A model generated the notes under the pieces. That model was not told where the DNA came from and made no database searches. It was given only the letters and a program-made list of their open reading frames with translations. Source: JAPUDQ01 sp964538665 (GTDB lineage: Bacteria; Patescibacteriota; Saccharimonadia; Saccharimonadales; Saccharimonadaceae). From it: a DNA stretch of 20,423 bases. Of the stretch, positions 1 through 4,946 are shown piece after piece. The stretch covers positions 1-20,423 of the forward strand of contig CAZIEB010000015.1 in NCBI GenBank assembly GCA_964538665.1, in the 5' to 3' direction. Numbering within the stretch: the stretch's first letter is position 1; each line of letters opens with the position of its first letter. The translations under genes and the position numbers were made by a program.

Positions 1-460
1 CTGTCGCAAGTTTACTGCGGTCATAGGCAGCATCTATTGCATCTTTAAGTCCGTCTGAGCTGAGCTCTAGTTCACCGATGCTATCAGCGATTGCTTGCTC
101 AGACTTCAAAAGTTCTTTTTCTGCCCGATATGCGTCAATGATAGACTTCTCATTATGTGTCAGTTCAGGAACACTTTTCGTTTCCGCTGCGTCATATGCT
201 CGTTTTTCTGCATACGCAACAAGTGGTTGCAGGTTAGTTTCTCCAACTACATCTTCCAGATAGTCGTAAGTTTCAAGACTATTGTACGTATCATACAGGT
301 CTGTCGCTACATCCATAAACGGCTTTGCGGCGTATGCGGCTTCCTGTGCTTCGAGAATATTGTATCTGCGTTCTTCGCCAGCAGGAATACTCTCGGCTAT
401 ATCTCGCCTAGTAGATTGATTAGAGAATTCGGTGCTTGGTGTGGGGATTCGTTCGCTCAT
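1..460 (-). CDS. Unknown protein, N-terminal part (cut by window edge)
   Basis: An uninterrupted minus-strand reading frame runs from an ATG at 458-460 off the left edge, giving 153 residues starting MSERIPTPSTEF. It is acidic, rich in Ala, Glu, Asp and Tyr, apparently helical, with no signal peptide or membrane segment visible. I do not recognise a family. The frame is supported by a good promoter just upstream (495-523) and by lying on the same strand as the next two genes. There is only a poor ribosome binding site before the ATG. It probably belongs to the same accessory module as the replication-relaxation-like gene upstream, by position only. Function is unknown. Confidence 0.7.
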   Translation of the reverse strand, partial: MSERIPTPSTEFSNQSTRRDIAESIPAGEERRYNILEAQEAAYAAKPFMDVATDLYDTYNSLETYDYLEDVVGETNLQPLVAYAEKRAYDAAETKSVPELTHNEKSIIDAYRAEKELLKSEQAIADSIGELELSSDGLKDAIDAAYDRSKLAT

Positions 461-494
461 TGTGGTGGTGTTATTTTTAGATTAACTAATGTTC

Positions 495-523
495 AATCTA
501 GCACATTTTGTGCATAATGTCAA
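495..523 (-). promoter_or_regulatory. Promoter with operator-like dyad
   Basis: On the minus strand: TTGACA (518-523), 17-bp spacer, TAGATT (495-500) preceded by TGC. The spacer contains a perfect 5+5 dyad, GCACA-AAA-TGTGC (501-513), centred between -35 and -10, where a repressor dimer would block polymerase. Expected transcript start is near 488, leaving a leader of about 28 nt before the ATG at 460. Operator function is inferred. Confidence 0.6.
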
Positions 524-548
524 TATGCTCACGCTTGAGAAACAAGCT

Positions 549-1100
549 TTAACTCTGTAAATTTATCACCTGAGCCGATGAAACATCGACAGTCCCTTCG
601 TAGATGATGTGCGGTACAAATTGGTAATTAAATACTGGTTCACCCGTTCCGACCATACTCTCATAATACTTCCGTGTCGCTTCGGGAATCCCTTGTAGTT
701 CTTCGAGGTTCACATCTTTGAGCCATTTGACGGTTACATTTTCTTCACCAGGAGCGGTTTTGAAGTACACAACTGTTTTAGACGGATCGAGCGTGCTCGT
801 GTCAATCTGATAGTAGTTGTAGTCGGGAATCTCTGGGATTAAATCGAGTTCTTTTTGCAATTCAAAAAGTTGGCGGGGGTGTAGTGGCAAGAGTTGTACC
901 ACGTCGTTCCACAGACAGTCCAGTAGCGGTATTTTTCGCTCTAGTATCTCCTCGCGTCCTTTGTACTTTTCAAGATACTTAGCCCGCAAGTCTAGGTCTA
1001 CTTCGAGCATTTTGCTAAGAGGGATTAGCTCTGTCCCTTTCATATCTTCTGGTATGCCGTGATAGAAATACATAGTACTTACGATTATACCAAACTTCAC
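549..1100 (-). CDS. Unknown 183-residue protein coupled to the replication-relaxation-like gene
   Basis: The frame starts at a GTG (1098-1100) that overlaps the upstream stop as GTGA, so translation is probably coupled to the 1097-1972 gene. An alternative start is Met10 (MYFYHGIPED). The product has an acidic, charged middle (residues about 35-75, Leu/Glu/Lys-rich, helical) and a beta-like C-terminal half (VVYFKTAPGEENVTVKWL, then FVPHIIYEGTVDVSSAQV). No signal peptide or membrane segment is visible. I do not recognise a family. The tight coupling argues that it works with the winged-helix protein, perhaps in replication or copy control of an element; that is inference. Confidence 0.7.
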   Translation of the reverse strand: MKFGIIVSTMYFYHGIPEDMKGTELIPLSKMLEVDLDLRAKYLEKYKGREEILERKIPLLDCLWNDVVQLLPLHPRQLFELQKELDLIPEIPDYNYYQIDTSTLDPSKTVVYFKTAPGEENVTVKWLKDVNLEELQGIPEATRKYYESMVGTGEPVFNYQFVPHIIYEGTVDVSSAQVINLQS

Positions 1101-1972
1101 CCATCTTCTTTCAGCGTAAGCCTCGCCAACGACACCAGCTCCGCCTCATCCTCCGCGTCAATCCTTAGCCATAGTTTGCCTGTTGGTTTTGTGGCTTCGT
1201 AAAGCTGTTGTTTTGTGGTTGTAGCGAAAATGAGCCCACCATCCCAGTCATTGTAGAGAATATGTTTCATTTGCTGGCTGAGCTTCTTTTGTGTGTTTGG
1301 ATCGCTACAAATAGCCAGTACGGCTGGAAAGGCGTCATCTTCCGCTTCCTCCCAGTCGCCACTTTCCTTGAAGTTCACGTAGTTCCGTGTTTTCCTGACA
1401 CTGACGAAAAAGGGCTTCAAGCCGTCCCATACATCCACGAAGTAGTGTCTTGCTGGTGTTTCACCTCGTGCCGGTATCTTGAGATGGAGATCCGGTGTCC
1501 ATGCGGGATACGAGTCAAACTGGACCATATAGGTTTTGGTCATGACTTCCAGCTTGTTACCGTATATAGCGCGGAAACGATGAGCTGTATCCGTGAGCGT
1601 AACCGTGTGCTTGAGGAACTCATCCGATACCGTCTTGTTCTTGTAGAGGCTTTTGGTTGCCCATTGGTTGGTGGTATTTGGTTTGGCGCCTTCGAGTGCC
1701 CGTGCGCCTTTAGGCGTTATGTAATACTCCGCCGGACGACCCGCGAGCTTGTAGCTTTTGTCGTAGCGTTTCCCGATGAGAGCTTGGTCTTCGAGTATTT
1801 GAAGCTTGTTTTGGATTGCTTTGGGGCTGGATTTCTTCAGTGAGCGGGCTAGCTGTTTGCCGGTGCAAAACCTATACCAGTACAGCAGATGCAGTGTTGT
1901 GATCTGCTGCTCATTCAATGGTCGACGATACTTCACTGATGTACGTATTTTAGCTTCAGTTACTTCACTCAT
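1097..1972 (-). CDS. Winged-helix protein, replication-relaxation family-like
   Basis: About 291 residues from ATG at 1970-1972 (MSEVTEAKIRTS); an in-frame GTG six codons earlier (1990) is an alternative. Residues about 22-95 look like a winged helix: LNEQQITTLHLLYWYRFCTGKQLARSL, a recognition-helix-like stretch, then a wing ending in YYITPKGARAL. The second half (about 110-290) is alpha/beta with TPDLHLKI and HYFVDVWDGLKPFF, which resembles the nuclease-like C-terminal part of Replic_Relax proteins of plasmids and integrative elements. That family is known for roles in plasmid replication or relaxation; the match here is by eye. The gene heads a minus-strand unit with the 549-1100 gene (4-bp overlap) and lies next to a non-coding region with origin-like features. 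It could instead be a transcriptional regulator. Confidence 0.65.
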   Translation of the reverse strand: MSEVTEAKIRTSVKYRRPLNEQQITTLHLLYWYRFCTGKQLARSLKKSSPKAIQNKLQILEDQALIGKRYDKSYKLAGRPAEYYITPKGARALEGAKPNTTNQWATKSLYKNKTVSDEFLKHTVTLTDTAHRFRAIYGNKLEVMTKTYMVQFDSYPAWTPDLHLKIPARGETPARHYFVDVWDGLKPFFVSVRKTRNYVNFKESGDWEEAEDDAFPAVLAICSDPNTQKKLSQQMKHILYNDWDGGLIFATTTKQQLYEATKPTGKLWLRIDAEDEAELVSLARLTLKEDG

Positions 1973-2260
1973 ATCTCTACCTACATACACTCAACTACTC
2001 ATGTATATCTACACTTAACCACATCACCATACGTACTCAAACCACAAGCAACATACTCACAATCAACAGCATTACCAGACCAACAACCACACACCCATCT
2101 ATTCTTCTCTATATTTATATAAAAAGAGAGCGAGAAAAGAGGAAAGAAAAAAGTAAACAAGAAAAAGTTAAAAACAGAGAGAAAAGTGTGAACTTTGCGA
2201 GAATTAAGGAAAGACGATAGCTTGGGTATCGGTGGATAAGTTATATAAAAAACGCAAACC
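1973..2260. other. Gene-free biased region, possible origin or control region
   Basis: No convincing gene. From about 1985 to 2110 the plus strand is rich in A and C and nearly lacks G. From about 2115 to 2200 it switches to almost pure purine (runs of A, AG and GA). An AT-rich patch (TATATTTATATAAAAA) marks the switch. GGTGGATAA at 2231-2239 is, on the minus strand, TTATCCACC, an 8/9 match to the DnaA box, followed by AT-rich sequence (2240-2252). A single box is weak evidence. The location upstream of a replication-relaxation-like gene makes a plasmid/element origin possible. No clear promoter for the minus-strand gene was found. Confidence 0.35.
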
Positions 2261-2348
2261 CCGAAAAACCACCACCTTTTTCAGCTTCTAAAAAATCTCG
2301 GCGGGGGAAATCCCTAAAAAATAATGCAAAAGGAGGTGGGTTTTTCGG
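2261..2348. repeat. Large imperfect inverted repeat
   Basis: The left arm CCGAAAAACCACCACCTTTT (2261-2280) is nearly complementary to the right arm at 2328-2348, with one indel and one mismatch or so over about 20 bp. The arms enclose a 47-nt centre containing GGCGGGGG and A-runs. The element could form a cruciform or a long RNA hairpin. Function unknown. Confidence 0.6.
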
Positions 2349-2350
2349 CT

Positions 2351-2371
2351 GGGCAGGGCGACGCCCCGCCC
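2351..2371. repeat. GC-rich hairpin
   Basis: GGGCAGGGC (2351-2359), loop GAC, GCCCCGCCC (2363-2371): a nine-position stem with one A/C mismatch. It directly follows the large inverted repeat and is followed on the plus strand by CGCCTTTCAGGCTTTTG. It could act as a terminator or a structural block; there is no long T-run. Confidence 0.5.
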
Positions 2372-2393
2372 GCCTTTCAGGCTTTTGCGCTAA

Positions 2394-2492
2394 AATGGGT
2401 TCGAGCGCGGTTGTAGAATTGCGCCAAGAGAAATGTCACCAGCCCAAAGAGGCTAGCCATTTCTCCCTTGGACTAAGTTACTTGAACCCATT
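2394..2492 (+). ncRNA. Candidate three-way-junction RNA or ssDNA structure
   Basis: P1: AATGGGTTCGAG (2394-2405) pairs with CTTGAACCCATT (2481-2492), 12 bp with one G-U. P2: CGCGGTT (2406-2412), tetraloop GTAG, AATTGCG (2417-2423), 7 bp with two wobbles. P3: CCAAGAGAAATG (2424-2435) pairs with CATTTCTCCCTTGG (2458-2471), 12 bp with a CC bulge, capped by AGCC/GGCT with loop CAAAGA. P1, P2 and P3 abut without linkers; a 9-nt linker (2472-2480) closes the junction. I do not recognise a known RNA family; hammerhead core motifs are absent. The strand is not determined. It ends five bases before a REP-like repeat of the adjacent transposase gene, so it may be part of that element. Confidence 0.5.
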
Positions 2493-2497
2493 GTGAC

Positions 2498-2536
2498 AGG
2501 GATAAACCCTTAACAGATGAAACAAGTTGCTATAGT
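2498..2536 (+). repeat. REP-like repeat, left copy
   Basis: AGGGATAAACCCTTAACAG followed by ATGAAACAAGTTGCTATAG. The foot is a small hairpin (AGGG/CCCT). The conserved part runs about 38 bp and matches the reverse complement of 3171-3212 and the direct copy at 16578-16617. Its right end overlaps the putative -10 of the transposase gene (TATAGT, 2531-2536). Confidence 0.75.
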
Positions 2537-2544
2537 ATATATTT

Positions 2545-3159
2545 ATGCCCACCAAACACATAGTAAAATCATTTGATGCGCCAGCGTATTACCATGTTTA
2601 TAACCGGGCCTCTGGTGAACGCAAGCTGTTCCGTGATAACCAAGACCGACAATACTTCTTGGACTTGCTCAGGGCGCACCTACTTGAGGTTCCAAGCGAA
2701 CAATCCGAACTTGAGCGTGCTGATATTCGGAAGTATGATCTCAATATTGTTGCCTTTTGCCTCATGGGAAATCACTTTCATCTACTGCTTTTTCAGCACC
2801 AAGACCCCGACGCGATGACCGGTTATATGCGCTCAGTCAGTACGAAATACTCAATGTACTACAATAAAAAATACAAATCCAAAGGTCACGTGTTCCAGAG
2901 CAGTTATCGTGCTTCCCTGATCAACAAAGAGGCATACCTTGCTCATATTACCCGCTACATTCATCTCAATCCGCGTCTATGGGAATCCTGGCAGTGGTCG
3001 AGCTATCAAGCATACATCAACAAGCTCAAACTTGACTGGGTACACCCGGAGCTAGTACTGTCACACGGCCCTCGCCAATACGAATCATTTGTGAAGGAGT
3101 ACGACAATATAGATTTACGGACCATGCGTAAAGAGCTACATGAAATGATTGCAACTTAA
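2545..3159 (+). CDS. REP-associated tyrosine transposase (RAYT, Y1 transposase domain)
   Basis: 204 residues, intact, with the Y1 transposase signature. The HUH-type metal-binding motif is GNHFHLLL (His77 and His79), and the likely nucleophile is Tyr138 in RYIHLNPR. The N-terminus (YYHVYNRASGERKLF) and GHVFQSSYRA near residue 113 are typical of RAYT/TnpA_REP proteins. The family cuts single-stranded DNA at REP hairpins through a covalent tyrosine-DNA link and is usually single-copy and non-proliferating. The ATG at 2545 has no Shine-Dalgarno sequence. TATAGT (2531-2536) lies 8 bases upstream, so the mRNA may be leaderless, and the promoter would then lie within the left REP-like repeat, allowing self-regulation (inference). 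Confidence 0.92.
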   Translation: MPTKHIVKSFDAPAYYHVYNRASGERKLFRDNQDRQYFLDLLRAHLLEVPSEQSELERADIRKYDLNIVAFCLMGNHFHLLLFQHQDPDAMTGYMRSVSTKYSMYYNKKYKSKGHVFQSSYRASLINKEAYLAHITRYIHLNPRLWESWQWSSYQAYINKLKLDWVHPELVLSHGPRQYESFVKEYDNIDLRTMRKELHEMIAT

Positions 3160-3170
3160 TAACACTAGCT

Positions 3171-3212
3171 ACAATAACAACTTATTCTCTCTGTTAAGGG
3201 ATAATCCCTTGA
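3171..3212 (-). repeat. REP-like repeat, right copy (inverted)
   Basis: Read on the minus strand this is CAAGGGATTATCCCTTAACA then a GAGAGAATAAGTTGTTATTGT-like tail. The foot AAGGGAT-T-ATCCCTT (3196-3210) is a perfect 7-bp palindrome. It matches the left copy in inverted orientation and lies just after the transposase stop. Confidence 0.75.
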
Positions 3213-3256
3213 GTGGTTTGGTACGAGTGTACGTTATTTTGATTTTACATAGGAAT

Positions 3257-3283
3257 CCCCTCGTGCAGGCCATACACGAGGGG
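3257..3283 (-). terminator. Hairpin 3' of the SPFH-like gene, probable terminator
   Basis: CCCCTCGTG (3257-3265) pairs perfectly with CACGAGGGG (3275-3283), a 9-bp GC-rich stem with a 9-nt loop, 20 bp beyond the stop of the minus-strand gene. On that strand it is followed by ATTCCTATG rather than a T-run, so it may be a weak terminator or an mRNA-end stabiliser. Confidence 0.5.
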
Positions 3284-3303
3284 GCCGGAGGTGAAGATGA
3301 TCT

Positions 3304-4014
3304 TCAAGCGGCGGCTGTCTGGCCACTACCGAAGATATCTGGGACGCCTACGACGCTTCCTGGTAGACGGGAGTCGCCACCCATCTGGTCTGCCAAGATC
3401 TGAGCATCGACTGGGGTGCATTCGCAGCCCGTCAAGCCGTTGATCTGTGAGCCAGTGAACTTGATCAGGTCTTCCGAACACTTCTCAGCGATCTTCTCAA
3501 CAGTCAGATCAGCGAAGTCGAGCCCGTCGTCTTCGATCAGTGTGCGAACCGCGGCTGCGATCCTGCGCACGATGTAGGCCTGTCGTTGGGCGTTGTAGGC
3601 GTCGGCCTTGGTTTCGTCGAACGTGTAGTAGACCGCAGTCTTGATGTGCGCGATCTCGTCGATCACTGCCACCAGGAAAGAAAGCTTGTATTCGTACACC
3701 TTCTTCTCGGTCGCATGTATCACTCGGCCACCCACATCGATGACGCTGTTCGCCACTGAGACACGCCTCATGTTGCTGAGGCCCTTGATGTAAGGGTGCG
3801 GTCCCTGGACTAGCAGCTTGCGCGGCCGGCCGAAGAACTCCCGAAGACCGCGGTCGAACGGGCCGAATGTGACGATACCGATCCACTCGTTCTTGAACGC
3901 TAGGGCTATGAGGCCAGCCAGAGCGAAGTACAAGATGTTTCCGAAACCGAGGTTCAGGAACTCCTGCCAGCTCATAGGCAGTGCACTCGAGGCCATTGGT
4001 ACTGTCTGTGTCAC
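3304..4014 (-). CDS. SPFH/Band-7-like membrane protein
   Basis: I place the start at GTG 4012-4014 (MTQTVPMASS..., 236 residues). A strong GGAGGTGG lies seven bases upstream, while the longer frame to 4077 lacks a ribosome binding site. Residues about 20-40 (FGNILYFALAGLIALAF) form one membrane segment. The part after it, with GPHPYIKGLSNMRRVSVANS, a beta-rich stretch and SFLVAVIDEIAHIKTAVYYTF, resembles an SPFH (stomatin/prohibitin) domain. A helical stretch (about 135-175) and a Gly/Ser/Ala-rich tail follow. SPFH proteins form membrane-associated oligomers; a specific role is not evident. The assignment is by eye. Codon use appears somewhat more GC-rich than that of the RAYT locus. It stands alone, with a hairpin behind it. 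Confidence 0.7.
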   Translation of the reverse strand: MTQTVPMASSALPMSWQEFLNLGFGNILYFALAGLIALAFKNEWIGIVTFGPFDRGLREFFGRPRKLLVQGPHPYIKGLSNMRRVSVANSVIDVGGRVIHATEKKVYEYKLSFLVAVIDEIAHIKTAVYYTFDETKADAYNAQRQAYIVRRIAAAVRTLIEDDGLDFADLTVEKIAEKCSEDLIKFTGSQINGLTGCECTPVDAQILADQMGGDSRLPGSVVGVPDIFGSGQTAAA

Positions 4015-4100
4015 GATAACCACCTCCGAAAGTAGATGAGCACAAACGTAAGCTAAGCGTATCACCTCAGGGGTCAATACACAATACAGTGAATATGTTT

Positions 4101-4106
4101 TATACT
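4101..4106 (+). promoter_or_regulatory. -10 element of the HIT gene, leaderless start
   Basis: TATACT lies exactly seven bases before the ATG at 4114, so the transcript should begin at or next to the start codon. No ribosome binding site is present. The -35 region is weak (TACACA at 4078-4083, spacer 17). Confidence 0.5.
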
Positions 4107-4113
4107 ATAGTTC

Positions 4114-4497
4114 ATGAAACCAAGTATATTTACCAAAATTATCAACGGCGATATCCCTAGTTATAAAATTTACGAGGACGAGCGCACCTATGCGTTTTTG
4201 AATATCAATCCCAGACAGCCGGGGCATATCCTTGTGGTCCCCCGCGAGCAAGTTGATCATCTCGAGGACCTCGAGGACGAAGATTACTTTGCGGTCATGA
4301 AGACTGCCAAGACATTGATGCACCACATGCATGAAGAATTACAGCCTGAGAGGGTCTGTATGCGCGTCGAAGGCTTCCAGGTGCCACATGCTCATGTTCA
4401 CTTGATACCCTGCGATACAGAGGCTGACGTGATGTCTCAGGCCTATGAGGCAAGCACGGAAGAGCTCCAAGACATGCACCAACGTTTGATGTATTAG
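4114..4497 (+). CDS. HIT family nucleotide hydrolase/transferase (HINT-like)
   Basis: 127 residues. The histidine-triad motif is PHAHVHLIP with His92, His94 and His96; by family knowledge the middle histidine is the nucleophile that takes the nucleotidyl group. The N-terminus SIFTKIINGDIPSYKIYED is the classic start of HIT proteins, followed by AFLNINPRQPGHILVVP, the nucleotide-binding part. Such proteins hydrolyse AMP-lysine, AMP-NH2, Ap4A or related nucleotides in the cytoplasm; the substrate cannot be told from sequence. It is monocistronic, without a Shine-Dalgarno sequence, and probably leaderless. Confidence 0.93.
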   Translation: MKPSIFTKIINGDIPSYKIYEDERTYAFLNINPRQPGHILVVPREQVDHLEDLEDEDYFAVMKTAKTLMHHMHEELQPERVCMRVEGFQVPHAHVHLIPCDTEADVMSQAYEASTEELQDMHQRLMY

Positions 4498-4510
4498 TAC
4501 TGACATAGTA

Positions 4511-4539
4511 TTGACAAAAAATAAAGCTTATGCTAACAT
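4511..4539 (+). promoter_or_regulatory. Near-consensus promoter
   Basis: TTGACA (4511-4516), 17-bp spacer, TAACAT (4534-4539), with an extended TGC before the -10. The expected transcript start is near 4546, giving a leader of about 8 nt. The 16 bases AAGCTTATGCTAACAT (4524-4539) are identical to those in the promoter at 10562-10577 on the other strand. Confidence 0.75.
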
Positions 4540-4553
4540 AAGACTATAACACC

Positions 4554-4946
4554 ATGAAAACAAAAAATCACCACACTCACACTCTTGCCTACTCCCTCAT
4601 GTCAGCCCTGTTGGTTGTTGCGGTCGTTTTGTCGGCGACACATGCAAAAGACATCGTCAATCCACAGCCGCTTCGCAACAAATCCCAGCGCGTTGCGGAG
4701 ACATCGATGCCTCGCCCTACCGCTATTGATGAACCTATACAGAAATCTCTCGGAGATTTGCACAACCATACCGACAAAACGATGCTCAAACATTTTGTCA
4801 AAGCGTCTCCTAGTGATGCACCGTCACTTGCCGCCAAACGCCAAGAACGAGAAGATCATCTGTCTGCCGAAGAGCAGCCAGTGTCACTACGCTTGTTTCA
4901 AGCCTACTTTATGATGCAAATTGCCTACGCCTACGTGCGTGGCTAA
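4554..4946 (+). CDS. Small secreted or membrane-anchored protein of unknown function
   Basis: 130 residues. The start is His/Lys-rich (MKTKNHHTHTLAYS), followed by a hydrophobic stretch at about 13-30 (LMSALLVVAVVLSA) ending in THAKD. This fits a signal peptide with cleavage after THA, or an N-terminal anchor. The rest is polar and helical, with a second moderately hydrophobic patch near the C-terminus (LFQAYFMMQIAYAYV). I do not recognise a family. The near-consensus promoter 15 bases upstream supports a real, well-expressed gene. Its stop overlaps that of valS by 3 bases in convergent orientation, with no terminator between them. Confidence 0.75.
   Translation: MKTKNHHTHTLAYSLMSALLVVAVVLSATHAKDIVNPQPLRNKSQRVAETSMPRPTAIDEPIQKSLGDLHNHTDKTMLKHFVKASPSDAPSLAAKRQEREDHLSAEEQPVSLRLFQAYFMMQIAYAYVRG

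Larger units (their letters stand above)
2498..3212 (+). mobile_element. RAYT locus: Y1 transposase gene between inverted REP-like repeats
   Basis: A complete REP-associated tyrosine transposase gene is bracketed by two related palindromic repeats in opposite orientation (2498-2536 and 3171-3212). This is the usual layout of RAYT genes with their own REP pair. In this family the transposase is a domesticated IS200/IS605-type HUH enzyme that processes REP hairpins as single-stranded DNA. The boundaries given are the outer repeat ends; whether the 2394-2492 structure also belongs is unknown. Confidence 0.7.

Noticed and set aside
1208..1843. Plus-strand frame of 211 codons opposite the replication-relaxation-like gene
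   Set aside because: Shadow of the minus-strand gene; Cys/Phe-rich composition, no start signal, no recognisable domain.
2394..2492. Hammerhead ribozyme, 5S rRNA or tRNA-like identity for the three-way junction
   Set aside because: CUGAUGA and GAAA core elements are absent, 5S consensus segments are missing, and the loop pattern does not fit a tRNA.
2498..3212. CRISPR array from the repeated palindromes
   Set aside because: Only two inverted copies around a gene and one distant copy; no regular spacing.
4015..4077. Longer start for the SPFH-like gene
   Set aside because: The extension contains the strong GGAGGTGG site serving the GTG at 4014 and has no site of its own.
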